Assembly (NCBI RefSeq): GCF_000162755.2 | Contig: NZ_JH413816.1 | Coordinates: 1 to 34,892 of the forward strand | Direction: 5' to 3' | Source: Legionella drancourtii LLAP12 | Lineage (GTDB): Bacteria; Pseudomonadota; Gammaproteobacteria; Legionellales; Legionellaceae | DNA: 34,892 nt | Shown here: in pieces, positions 25,741-33,365 of the stretch | Layout: the number at the start of each line of letters is the position of its first letter | Numbering within the stretch: the first letter of the stretch is position 1 | The notes under the pieces: generated by a model | What the model was told of the DNA's origin: nothing | What the model saw: the letters and a program-made list of their open reading frames with translations, nothing else | Databases searched by the model: none | Program-made: the position numbers and the translations under genes

Positions 25741-26520
25741 TTAATGCATATGCAATTGCGACACCATACCCTGCTGAATCCACCCTTTTAAATAAGAAGC
25801 GGCGCGTATGCCAACTTCTTCAGGTGTAAGCCACTGGCATAATCCCTCGCAAAGTTCGGCAAACGACACACCTTGAAGCAAGGCATCCACTGCCCATGCT
25901 TCTTCCTGAGCCAAACTATAAAATTGAATCAGGTATGTTGGTGAACGCCATAAAATCCAAGCCATTGGCGCGGAGTTTTGCTGCAACTCAGGTAAGGCTT
26001 CATCATAAGCTAAAGCCTGCCAAAGAGAAATTGCATTCCAAAAATAATTAATTCGTTGCACTGAAGGGTGAAGGGTAAACTGCAAATTGGCCCAGGCTTC
26101 CACAGGAACCGCCGCCATATCATCAACTCGAACAACTGCAGCATCAGCAGCATCAAAAGCCAGTGTCATTTTCCACTCAAAATCAGCCAATTCAGCTAAA
26201 TGGGGATTACTCGGATAATATTTTTTTACAAAATCAGCAAAGACATCTCCAAACCAGCGAATAGAACGATAGGCAGAAGGATGGGCAAGAATATAGGCTT
26301 GCGCTAATTTATTAAATTCGTCTGTTCCTAGATAGGCATATAAAAAGGGATAATTAGTCGTAAGACTTTCAATCAATCTTAGCCCATATGCATCACGATA
26401 AATGGATAAACGAGTATCTACCGAAACTGTCTTCGTTTGCACAATTGCGTCAGAAATTTCAGCTTCACCTGATAAGAGAAATTTTTGAAATTGTTCTTGT
26501 AGGTGCAACAATTTGCTCAT
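25741..26520 (-). CDS. bufC: BufC/HvfC-type partner protein (DUF2063 family)
   Basis: A 259-residue protein whose N-terminal half matches the DUF2063 type: 'LSIYRDAYGLRLIESLTTNYPFLYAYLG' elements, then 'AYILAHPSAYRSIRWFGDVFADFV' elements and 'LAELADFEWKMTLAFDAAD'. These proteins assist MNIO enzymes by binding the precursor peptide during modification. The C-terminal half (about 130-259) is a separate winged-helix-like domain in related proteins. The ATG at 26520 overlaps the bufB stop as ATGA, so translation is coupled. Last gene of the bufferin operon; 79 bp separate it from the OTU-like gene on the same strand with no terminator seen. Confidence 0.88.
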   Translation of the reverse strand: MSKLLHLQEQFQKFLLSGEAEISDAIVQTKTVSVDTRLSIYRDAYGLRLIESLTTNYPFLYAYLGTDEFNKLAQAYILAHPSAYRSIRWFGDVFADFVKKYYPSNPHLAELADFEWKMTLAFDAADAAVVRVDDMAAVPVEAWANLQFTLHPSVQRINYFWNAISLWQALAYDEALPELQQNSAPMAWILWRSPTYLIQFYSLAQEEAWAVDALLQGVSFAELCEGLCQWLTPEEVGIRAASYLKGWIQQGMVSQLHMH

Positions 26521-27380
26521 ATATACTCCACCGCACATAAAACCGCCGTGCTAATTCGCCGTGCTTCCTCAACTTCAGCTAAGAGTTCCGCTAAGGGTGG
26601 CATATTGGCATCTCGTTCAATCATGGTTGATACTTGGCCCAGATGTTGAATAGTTGCAGCATACAGATCCCAAACAGGCTGAATTACCGCAGCATCATGA
26701 GTATCAATAACATAATCGCCATGATTAGCATGACCAGCCAAATGGATTTGTACTACACGTTCAGCAGGCATTGCCCGAATATAATCCAGCGGGTCAAACT
26801 GATGGTTTATTGCACTGACATAGACATTATTTACATCCAATAGAATATAACAACCCGCGTGTTTCACTAATTCACAGATAAATTCCCATTCCGTCATTTC
26901 CGATTGTTTGTAGGTAAGATAGCTCGACACATTTTCAATTAAAATTGGACGACCTAAAAAATCCTGTACCTGTTGAATGCGTGCAACAAGATGAGCCACA
27001 GCTTGCCGTGTGTAGGGAATCGGCAATAAATCATGGGCATTAATGCCATTCACACCGGTCCAGCATAAGTGGTCAGAAATCCATGCCGGTTCTACCCGAG
27101 CGACTAAAGCGTTTAATTGCCGTAGATAGTCAATATCTAAAGGATCCGAGCTGCCCAAAGAAAGCGATACACCATGCATCACAATTGGGTAATTGGCACG
27201 TATTTTGTCTAAATAATACAATGGTTTTCCACCAGGAATCAGATAATTTTCAGTTACTATTTCAAACCAATCTAAATCTGGTTTTTGCGTTAAAATTTCT
27301 TCATAATAATCAGGCCGTAATCCAAGACCAAAACCTAGAAAAGGCATTTTTTGTAGTGCTTTATATTGGGAGATATCCAT
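26517..27380 (-). CDS. bufB: MNIO-family bufferin maturase (DUF692)
   Basis: DUF692 enzymes (MbnB, HvfB, BufB) are multinuclear non-haem iron oxygenases that convert cysteines of a small precursor into metal-binding heterocycles. The 287-residue length is standard. Conserved ligand motifs are all present: 'DWFEIVTENY', 'MHGVSLSLGS', 'WISDHLCW', 'NAHDLLPIPYT', 'ILIENVSSYL', 'LLDVNNVYVSAINH', 'QIHLAGH', 'IDTHDAAV', 'MIERDANMP'. AGG sits 7 nt before the ATG. It lies 57 bp after the precursor gene, with a terminator-like hairpin in the gap, and overlaps bufC by 4 bp. Cytoplasmic action before export of the peptide is expected. Confidence 0.93.
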   Translation of the reverse strand: MDISQYKALQKMPFLGFGLGLRPDYYEEILTQKPDLDWFEIVTENYLIPGGKPLYYLDKIRANYPIVMHGVSLSLGSSDPLDIDYLRQLNALVARVEPAWISDHLCWTGVNGINAHDLLPIPYTRQAVAHLVARIQQVQDFLGRPILIENVSSYLTYKQSEMTEWEFICELVKHAGCYILLDVNNVYVSAINHQFDPLDYIRAMPAERVVQIHLAGHANHGDYVIDTHDAAVIQPVWDLYAATIQHLGQVSTMIERDANMPPLAELLAEVEEARRISTAVLCAVEYI

Positions 27381-27392
27381 ATCAAACCTAAG

Positions 27393-27420
27393 AAAAACCA
27401 GGCATGTACGGCATGCCCGG
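27393..27420 (-). terminator. Attenuator-like terminator between bufA2 and bufB
   Basis: On the minus strand CCGGGCATG (27420-27412), loop CCGTA, CATGCCTGG (27406-27398) form a 9-bp stem with one G-U wobble, directly followed by TTTTTCTT. It lies wholly between the precursor stop and the maturase ATG, and the bufB ribosome site starts just after it. Partial termination here would give more precursor than enzyme mRNA. Confidence 0.75.
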
Positions 27421-27437
27421 AATAAAAAAAATTGCCC

Positions 27438-27695
27438 TTATTCAGCAACAGTACCACCAGCTTTTTCGCAATCTTCTTTAGACATTTGAGAAACGCCTTT
27501 ACCTTTACAAGAATTTTGTCCTTTACATGCATTTTCAGCAGTTTTGCAAGCACTTTGTCCTTTACATGCATTGCCACCTTTACAGTGAACCATTGGTGCA
27601 GAAGAAGCTTCATCAGCAGCAAACGCTGGAGCCAAAGCAAACATCGAAGCAGCGCCAACGGCTAAAGCAACACCAGTCATTTTAATTTTGTTCAT
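27438..27695 (-). CDS. bufA2: BufA2-type bufferin precursor, periplasmic metallophore peptide
   Basis: An 85-residue precursor. The signal peptide has a basic start (MNKIKM), a hydrophobic core and a cleavage site near AFA-AD (26-27). The mature part has six cysteines (38, 44, 50, 57, 63, 76), most as C-K-G repeats such as 'NACKGQSACK' and 'NACKGQNSCKGKG'. Bufferins are peptides whose cysteines are modified by a DUF692 enzyme and which then bind copper or other metals in the periplasm; the six-Cys layout is the BufA2 type rather than the DUF2282 EGKCG type. AAGGA lies 8 nt before the ATG. First gene of the bufA2-bufB-bufC operon, with its own strong promoter. Which cysteines are modified and which metal is bound are not shown. 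Confidence 0.88.
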   Translation of the reverse strand: MNKIKMTGVALAVGAASMFALAPAFAADEASSAPMVHCKGGNACKGQSACKTAENACKGQNSCKGKGVSQMSKEDCEKAGGTVAE

Positions 27696-27724
27696 TGGTT
27701 AATTCCTTTTAAGTTTATTATCGG

Positions 27725-27746
27725 AGGCCAAATAATTATTTGGCCT
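27725..27746. promoter_or_regulatory. 22-bp perfect palindrome near the bufA2 transcription start (candidate operator)
   Basis: AGGCCA-AATAATTATT-TGGCCT is self-complementary over all 22 bases. It lies 5 to 26 bp downstream of the predicted -10 box, that is, on or just after the expected start site, and 30 bp before the ATG. It could bind a dimeric repressor or form a hairpin at the mRNA 5' end. Confidence 0.65.
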
Positions 27747-27750
27747 TTGC

Positions 27751-27780
27751 ATTTTAGAAAGTAAAATTTAAGTTTGTCAA
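27751..27780 (-). promoter_or_regulatory. Sigma70 promoter of the bufferin operon
   Basis: On the minus strand a perfect TTGACA (27780-27775), an 18-nt spacer and TAAAAT (27756-27751, 5 of 6) face bufA2. The start would fall near 27744, giving a leader of about 50 nt. Confidence 0.7.
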
Positions 27781-27790
27781 GCTGATATAA

Positions 27791-27949
27791 TTATTGCTCC
27801 TTTGACACTGATGCCTTTTGTTCACGTTCATCAAGCACATTCAGTGCCCCACAAACATTCTCGTAGCATTCCGTCGGATCATGAAAAACTACGCACCTAA
27901 AGTATAAGCCCGCTTCACCATTTTTTCCTTTTTCACCAGGGATAAACAC
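27791..27949 (-). pseudogene. Short orphan reading frame (52 aa), possible gene remnant
   Basis: A minus-strand frame without ATG runs to TAA at 27793-27791. From a GTG at 27949 it encodes VFIPGEKGKNGEAGLYF then a Cys-containing part (TECYENVCGAL) and a polar tail. The composition looks protein-like: mixed charge, three cysteines, no low complexity. The frame stays open upstream, into the promoter of the patatin gene, with no good start codon or ribosome site. It may be the 3' remnant of a lost gene, or chance. Confidence 0.25.
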
Positions 27950-27969
27950 AACTCCAGCCAAAAGAGAGC

Positions 27970-27975
27970 TATAAT
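27970..27975 (+). promoter_or_regulatory. Probable -10 box of the patatin gene
   Basis: TATAAT lies 35 bp before the ATG at 28010. The -35 region (CACAAC) is poor, so the promoter may need an activator or be weak. Confidence 0.45.
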
Positions 27976-28009
27976 ATATACAGGACGAATAAAATACGGA
28001 TATTTTCCT

Positions 28010-29920
28010 ATGAAATCAATTTTCTTCTCACCAAAACAAATTTATGACTTCATAAAGAAACATGAACCATTTAATCAATTGAGTGATGCATGCTTATTAA
28101 ACGTTGCCAAAGCATTAGAAACTGAAGCTCATCAAGGAGACTCTCTGCTCATTAAAAAGGGAGAGATCCTGGGGGATTTATATATTCTAATCAAAGGTCG
28201 TCTTTACTATAAGGTAACTGATAATTCTGGGAATACCACATTTCACGGTGAATTCAATGAAGGCGCGATTATTGGTGAAATGGCTCTTATCTCCGATCTG
28301 GCGCGTTCCGCTGATGTCTATACGATGCGTGACAGCATTATCCTCAAATTATCCAAAGAAAAATTTTTGGAATTAAGCCATACTTATCCTGAATTACTTA
28401 ATAAAATAACGCAATTTACCATCAAACGATTAACTAAATCCCTACAAGGAGCTCGTCCGGCAATTACACGTAATAAATCAATTGCCTTAATTCCAATCAG
28501 ACCCATGCCGGATCTTGAAAATCAATTACAAGAAATGATGCGCAAATTCCCTTATGGCGAAAAAATTCTTTTATTAACCAGCGATTGTATTTTAAGAAAA
28601 AAACATTTTCTCAATGAAAATGGCAATCTGAATCAGGACGGCATTTTATGGGTTAACCAACAAGAAGAACACTATTCTTTTATTTTTTATCTGGCAGATC
28701 CAACGGTTACCGCATGGAGCAAATTTTGTATACGCCAAGCGGATTCATTAGCATTTTTAGCACAGGCAGAATCCAATGACTTTAGCTGTTCTGAAGTAGA
28801 ACAGTACATTAATGATGAAAATAAAAATTTTTTTATCAAACGCAACATCTTAGTGCTCCTGCATAACAGTACAGCATCCCCTAAAAACAGTCAATCTTGG
28901 TTACAAAAACGTAAAATCAACAATCATTATCATGTTCGAGCGAATACAGAAGCAGGTATCGCACGCATAATGCGTATTTTTACAGACAATACGGTTTCCT
29001 TAGTACTTAGTGGTAATGGAGCACGTAGCCTTGCGTATATTGGTGTTTATAAGCTATTGGAAGAACTAAAAATTCCTATAGATTACATCGCAGGTACCAG
29101 CATGGGTGCCATGCTTGCAGCCGCCTTTGCTATGGGACATACCGCTCAAGAAGTCTTATCAATGGTTAACCGTTACTTAGTCAAAGGTTCAAAATTTGAT
29201 TTGACGTTTCCTGATATTTCAAGTACATCAGGAACAAGGATAAATCGCGCTCTTATCAATATTTATGGTGAACATAATCAAATCGAAGATTTATGGCTTA
29301 ACTATTTATGCGTTTCGACTGATTTAATCAGCCAAAATGTATATGTTCATGATCGTGGATTATTGTGGGAAGCGATTCGTTCCAGTATTTCATTACCCTT
29401 TATTTACCCGCCTGTATCTCTTGATGACAAATTGCTCCTTGATAGGAGTATGCTTAATAATATTCCTATTGATGTCATGCGTCAGTACTCACACAGTAGT
29501 AAAATTATTGCCGCCAATATCGAGAATAATACCCTGTTCAAATTAAATCCCCTGCCCTATTCGCTGTCAGGCTGGAAGTTGCTTTATAACAAATTTATGG
29601 GCAAAGAATCTATTTTACCCTTAAATTTAGGTGAGTTAGTTCAGCACTTATTAACCACTAGTTCTCATCCAAATACAGAAAAAATGACAGGCATGGCAGA
29701 TAATTGCCTTTCCTTCAATATGGATAAATTTGCCATGCTTGATTTTAAACGATTTAATGAAATCGCCGATGAAGGTTATAAACAAGCGAAGGAACAGCTT
29801 AATACTCAAAATATTGAAGCGCTATTGTTACCTAGTGACAAGACCCAAAACAACTTTAAATATGTGCCTGATAGCTCGCAAATTCGCCCCACTGTAGTCG
29901 TCCATCAGAGAAGACATTAA
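28010..29920 (+). CDS. Patatin-like phospholipase with N-terminal cyclic-nucleotide-binding domain
   Basis: A 636-residue protein of the neuropathy-target-esterase layout. Residues about 20-140 form a cNMP-binding-like domain ('GDSLLIKKGEILGDLYILIKGRL' elements, 'GAIIGEMALISDLARSADVY'). Residues about 150-320 are a linker. The patatin domain starts at 'VSLVLSGNGARSLAYIGV' (oxyanion region), with nucleophile Ser364 in GTSMG and Asp478 in 'LLLDRSMLNNIP'. In typical relatives these read GGGGARG and DGG; here they are SGNGARS and DRS, so the dyad is kept but its surroundings are altered. Patatins hydrolyse phospholipids or lysophospholipids; Legionella carries many. Whether cNMP is bound is unclear because the phosphate-binding Arg is present (DLARSA) but not tested. 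Weak GGA ribosome site. Confidence 0.88.
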   Translation: MKSIFFSPKQIYDFIKKHEPFNQLSDACLLNVAKALETEAHQGDSLLIKKGEILGDLYILIKGRLYYKVTDNSGNTTFHGEFNEGAIIGEMALISDLARSADVYTMRDSIILKLSKEKFLELSHTYPELLNKITQFTIKRLTKSLQGARPAITRNKSIALIPIRPMPDLENQLQEMMRKFPYGEKILLLTSDCILRKKHFLNENGNLNQDGILWVNQQEEHYSFIFYLADPTVTAWSKFCIRQADSLAFLAQAESNDFSCSEVEQYINDENKNFFIKRNILVLLHNSTASPKNSQSWLQKRKINNHYHVRANTEAGIARIMRIFTDNTVSLVLSGNGARSLAYIGVYKLLEELKIPIDYIAGTSMGAMLAAAFAMGHTAQEVLSMVNRYLVKGSKFDLTFPDISSTSGTRINRALINIYGEHNQIEDLWLNYLCVSTDLISQNVYVHDRGLLWEAIRSSISLPFIYPPVSLDDKLLLDRSMLNNIPIDVMRQYSHSSKIIAANIENNTLFKLNPLPYSLSGWKLLYNKFMGKESILPLNLGELVQHLLTTSSHPNTEKMTGMADNCLSFNMDKFAMLDFKRFNEIADEGYKQAKEQLNTQNIEALLLPSDKTQNNFKYVPDSSQIRPTVVVHQRRH

Positions 29921-30254
29921 AACTTTGCGAACCTCAGATAAAAAAGTCTCATTACTATAAGGTATTACTTTCTTGTTTTCTTCCTCATAATCTGAGCAAA
30001 AATCATCTGTTTGTCTATTGGTAATTCAGCTCGTCGCAATAACATCATTTCACTGAACTACCTATGAAAAAAACAACGCCCTTATAAAAACAACCAAACA
30101 CCGGCTATACATTATTCTAATAAATAAATGCTCTCCTAACTTATTGAAAAAAAACAACCTCCTCTTATTAAGTTAATAATCTATTGCATCTAGGTCAACA
30201 TTTTATTACCATAGTGAACTATATTTATACCAAGCGGCCATTTAATTACAAAAA
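29921..30254. other. AT-rich intergenic region without recognised gene
   Basis: No convincing reading frame, RNA or stable hairpin is seen in these 334 bases. A weak promoter for the next gene may be TATATT at 30220-30225 with a poor -35 (TCAACA at 30195-30200, spacing 19). No clear terminator follows the patatin gene. Confidence 0.5.
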
Positions 30255-31031
30255 ATGAAAAAAACATTTACATTATTGACCCAGTTCAATAAGAAAGAAC
30301 TCTTAGCAATGAAAAAAAAACAGGTACCTATGCTTAGCCCAAAGGTAAAAAATTTCATTGAACAATCATCTCAAGATGTTGCTGAATATCTTACTCTTGG
30401 TGAGAACAGTATTAAGAAGCGCGCTGAAAAACCAGAAAACATCATTTCCAAGTTAAAAGATAATGACCAATTGCTTAAAAAATCATCACTGGAAAAAATT
30501 AATTTACTTTATCAATCGTTACTCGATTATCAAAGTAATGATTTAGAAACGACAAAAAAAATTCAGCAAACCACGGCACTACTCGTTACTATATTTCAAG
30601 GCTTAGATAATGAAGTAAAAAAAAGAAACACCTTTAAAACAAGATATTATGTCAGTGATTACCACGATCTGTTAATCAATAAATTAGCTAAAGAAAACAT
30701 ATCTGTTACCGCGAATCGTTCATTAACGATACCCGATACGAAGACCCTATCAGCAAAACAAACAAAATTAATTAAGCGCTATGAAGCAATTGCGCAACTC
30801 CATGAACAAATACAAGGAAAAAGCTATTTAGATGAAGAGATGCTAGAACAAGCCAGGGCAGCGCTTAAAATCTGTAAAGAGAATCAGCCAGACTGGTCGG
30901 AACGCTCATTTATCCAAAAACTAACCGATATTTTAAGTTTGGGAATCAATCCCATTTATCGAAGCTTTTTTGCTCAAGAAGCACTTATTTCTAAAGAAAT
31001 TGAAAAAAATATGCCTAGTGCTAAACTGTAA
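30255..31031 (+). CDS. Lysine-rich helical protein of unknown function, 258 aa
   Basis: No family is recognised. The protein is predicted helical and rich in Lys, Glu, Gln and Leu, with charged heptad-like stretches (about 60-110 and 165-205). It has no signal peptide and no membrane segment; one hydrophobic patch 'LTDILSLGINPIYRSFF' lies near the C-terminus. The start at 30255 lacks a ribosome site; a second ATG at codon 19 (MKKKQVPML) is possible. It stands alone between long AT-rich spacers. Its composition and isolation suit an accessory or effector gene, but that is only inference. Confidence 0.65.
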   Translation: MKKTFTLLTQFNKKELLAMKKKQVPMLSPKVKNFIEQSSQDVAEYLTLGENSIKKRAEKPENIISKLKDNDQLLKKSSLEKINLLYQSLLDYQSNDLETTKKIQQTTALLVTIFQGLDNEVKKRNTFKTRYYVSDYHDLLINKLAKENISVTANRSLTIPDTKTLSAKQTKLIKRYEAIAQLHEQIQGKSYLDEEMLEQARAALKICKENQPDWSERSFIQKLTDILSLGINPIYRSFFAQEALISKEIEKNMPSAKL

Positions 31032-31101
31032 TCCAATTTATTGTCGCTTTGCCCTAACTTAATAAAGATTGGTTAGCTCATCCGTAAATTTCAATCGCCA
31101 C

Positions 31102-31283
31102 CTATACTGCACCTTTCTGGATAAGATAGACAGTTCGTTCTGCAGGTGACAATTTTTCAATATTCATAAACTAATCATGCGCTGCATAACTACTGGGCTT
31201 TGTTTAAAAAATACCGCCGTATTGACACTTACAGGCTTGGCTTTTTCTTTTAATTGCGTTTGGATCTCACTTAGACACTTCAT
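31102..31283 (-). pseudogene. Gene debris: two tiny overlapping frames
   Basis: A 39-codon frame from ATG 31283 (MKCLSEIQTQLKEKAKPVSV, then NTAVFFKQSP) ends at TGA 31166-31164. It overlaps by ATGA a 21-codon frame (MNIEKLSPAERTVYLIQKGAV) ending at 31102. The first part recalls the N-terminus of DNA alkylation repair (AlkD-like) proteins, which begin with a helix and an FFK element, but the rest is missing. They are read here as the decayed start of a gene downstream of the HAD gene in the same direction. Low certainty. Confidence 0.25.
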
Positions 31284-31292
31284 TAATATCCT

Positions 31293-31943
31293 TTATAACA
31301 ATTTCCGAAAACCGCTTATCACCCGGTCAGCGATTAAAAATTCTTGTCGATTATAAGTGGTTAATAAACCAATTACTTGCATCCCGGCAGCCTTGGCTGC
31401 TTTTACGCCATGCAGTGTGTCCTCAATAACCAAACACTGTGAAGGCGAGACCTGTAAACGTTTGGCAGTTAATAAATATCCTTCCGGCGACGGTTTGCCT
31501 ATGCTCACATCCTCAGCGGTTACAATAATGTTGAAGTACGCTTGCAATTTTCCTTGTCTTACTTTGGAAAGAACTGCAGTGATTTCATTACGGCTAGAAC
31601 CGCTGCAAATCGCAATTTTCTTCACCGTGAAGGCTATTTTAAAGATAAATTGCTCAAAATCAGCAATTAGCGGTAAGTATTCACGACTACTAATAATATG
31701 GGTATAAACATTCTCCTTTTGCTGAATCAACTGCTTAATTTCATCAGCCGAAAAATGAAAGCCCTTATCGTGCAACAATTTGGGGAACATATCTTTATCT
31801 GCCAAACCAAGATAATGTGCCATAAACTCCGTATAACTGAGCTTTATCCCTAATGCGCCAAGTACAGCACAACACGCCTCATAATGAATCGGCTCACTGT
31901 CGAGAATCACCCCATCAAAATCAAAAATAACGGCTTCAAACAT
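31293..31943 (-). CDS. HAD-superfamily hydrolase (subfamily IA, beta-phosphoglucomutase/phosphatase-like)
   Basis: A 216-residue HAD phosphatase or phosphomutase. Motif I is 'FDFDGVILD' (nucleophile Asp8, acid/base Asp10), motif II 'ICSGSSR', motif III Lys in 'IGKPSPEGY', motif IV 'CLVIEDTLHGVKAAKAAGM'. The cap domain is inserted after motif I, as in subfamily IA. The substrate, likely a small sugar phosphate or phosphoglycolate-like compound, cannot be told. Next to, but probably not in an operon with, the threonine aldolase: about 121 bp separate them. Confidence 0.9.
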   Translation of the reverse strand: MFEAVIFDFDGVILDSEPIHYEACCAVLGALGIKLSYTEFMAHYLGLADKDMFPKLLHDKGFHFSADEIKQLIQQKENVYTHIISSREYLPLIADFEQFIFKIAFTVKKIAICSGSSRNEITAVLSKVRQGKLQAYFNIIVTAEDVSIGKPSPEGYLLTAKRLQVSPSQCLVIEDTLHGVKAAKAAGMQVIGLLTTYNRQEFLIADRVISGFRKLL

Positions 31944-32064
31944 AGCGGTAAAATCCTATTTTTATTATATCCATGATATGTTCTTTAACAATGACTTAAG
32001 AAGCATGAATCACGGCACGGGCCATAGACTACTCCTTAATAACACGCCCTATGAATTAATTATT

Positions 32065-33087
32065 TTAGTGGTAATATGCTTTAATCACAGAAAGAACTTG
32101 CTCAATATCTGCATACGCAACATTACAGTGAGTTACAAGACGGATAAACCCCATTTTATTCGGCTTTTGGGGAAAAATAATTCTGCGTTCAGCAAGATAA
32201 GCCCGCAATTTTGGGTAGTTTTCGCCCACTTTGATAAAGAACATATTGGTCTGTAATGATTCTTGATCTACAGCAAGATCGCCTACCTCAGCCAATCCTT
32301 GCGCAAGTAAAGCTGCATGCTCATGATCTTCTTTAAGTCGGGTAACGTTATTTTCTAAAGCATAAATGCCGGCAGCTGCAATAATCCCCGCTTGACGCAT
32401 ACCGCCACCCAATACTTTCCGCCATCTTTTTGCTTTTTGAATTATTTCTTGCGAACCACATAAAACAGAACCTATTGGTGCGCCTAATCCTTTAGAAAGA
32501 CAAATGGAGACGGAATCAAAATGACGACTAATAATATCTAATTCAACATTAAGTTTCACTGCAGCATTAAAAACTCGTGCCCCATCAAGGTGACTGCTTA
32601 ACCCCTTGGAATGGCAAAATGCCTGTACCTCCGCCAGATAGGAAAGCGGCAATACTTTACCTGCTGTAGTATTTTCAAGGCAAAGGAGTTTGGTACGCGC
32701 ATGATGATTATCAATGGGTTTAATCACCATATCCACTTTAGATAACGATAAGCTGCCATCTTTTTCAAAATCCAACGGTTGCGGTTGAATACTACCAAGC
32801 ACAGCAGCCCCGCCCCCTTCCCACAAATAAGTATGTGCGGTTTGACCAACGATGTATTCATCTCCGCGTTCACAATGCGCCATAATCCCTAATAAATTCG
32901 ATTGGGTACCGCTCGGAGCAAAAATCGCGGCCTCCATACCTGCTCGCTCAGCAAGCATTGCTTCAAGTTTTTTAACCGTTGGATCCTCATCAAACACATC
33001 ATCACCAACCTCAGCCTTCATCATTGCTGTTAGCATAGCCGAAGAAGGCTTGGTTACTGTGTCGCTACGTAAATCAATTGAATGCAT
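32065..33087 (-). CDS. ltaE: Low-specificity L-threonine aldolase
   Basis: A PLP enzyme that cleaves L-threonine and L-allo-threonine to glycine and acetaldehyde. The 340-residue protein starts with the family's opening 'IDLRSDTVTKPS', has 'GDDVFDEDPTVKKLE', 'FAPSGTQSNLLG', the PLP-Asp region 'SSHLDGARVFNAA' and the Schiff-base Lys in 'SICLSKGLGAPIGSVLCG' near residue 200. AGGA lies 8 nt before ATG 33087; a TTG at 33102 would extend it by five residues but has no such site. It diverges from the truncated right-edge gene. Confidence 0.95.
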   Translation of the reverse strand: MHSIDLRSDTVTKPSSAMLTAMMKAEVGDDVFDEDPTVKKLEAMLAERAGMEAAIFAPSGTQSNLLGIMAHCERGDEYIVGQTAHTYLWEGGGAAVLGSIQPQPLDFEKDGSLSLSKVDMVIKPIDNHHARTKLLCLENTTAGKVLPLSYLAEVQAFCHSKGLSSHLDGARVFNAAVKLNVELDIISRHFDSVSICLSKGLGAPIGSVLCGSQEIIQKAKRWRKVLGGGMRQAGIIAAAGIYALENNVTRLKEDHEHAALLAQGLAEVGDLAVDQESLQTNMFFIKVGENYPKLRAYLAERRIIFPQKPNKMGFIRLVTHCNVAYADIEQVLSVIKAYYH

Positions 33088-33129
33088 AAATATATCCTGC
33101 AATGAGAAAATTTTACTTAGAGTCTACTG

Positions 33130-33151
33130 AAAGACGTAATATGTTGTCTTT
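33130..33151. repeat. Short inverted repeat upstream of ltaE
   Basis: AAAGAC (33130-33135) and GTCTTT (33146-33151) flank 10 bases in the ltaE promoter region. A small operator is possible; six-base arms in AT-rich DNA can also arise by chance. Confidence 0.3.
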
Positions 33152-33304
33152 TTATATTTAAAATCAAACTATTGCAAGAGTTAATGCTTTATAAACATAC
33201 CATATGGCAACACACGGCCAATGGATAAGAAAAGCAATGGCGCCGATCTTTAATACCGCCACATACTAAAGATTTATTAAAAAAAACGACACATCTGTTC
33301 TTTA

Positions 33305-33337
33305 TTTAATCATATCTTAAGGATTATTGACTACAAT
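33305..33337 (+). promoter_or_regulatory. PmrA-box-like element with -10 box before the right-edge gene
   Basis: TTTAAT (33305-33310), CATAT and CTTAAG (33316-33321) fit the yTTAAk-N5-yTTAAk layout of PmrA sites, two half-sites 11 bp apart. TACAAT (33332-33337, 5 of 6) follows 10 bp later, so the box covers the -35 region, as expected for an activator site. PmrA controls many Legionella effector genes. Confidence 0.45.
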
Positions 33338-33365
33338 AGGTTAATTTTTGTAATTAAAGATCACT

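Noticed and set aside
27335-27658. 107-codon minus-strand frame overlapping bufA2 and bufB
   Set aside because: It is a shifted frame of the precursor gene (LLLWLQRLLL, KVKAFLKCLKK); the bufA2 frame has a signal peptide and ribosome site.
31978-32256. 92-codon plus-strand frame overlapping the threonine aldolase C-terminus
   Set aside because: Most of it is antisense to a well-supported enzyme and it has no recognisable motif.
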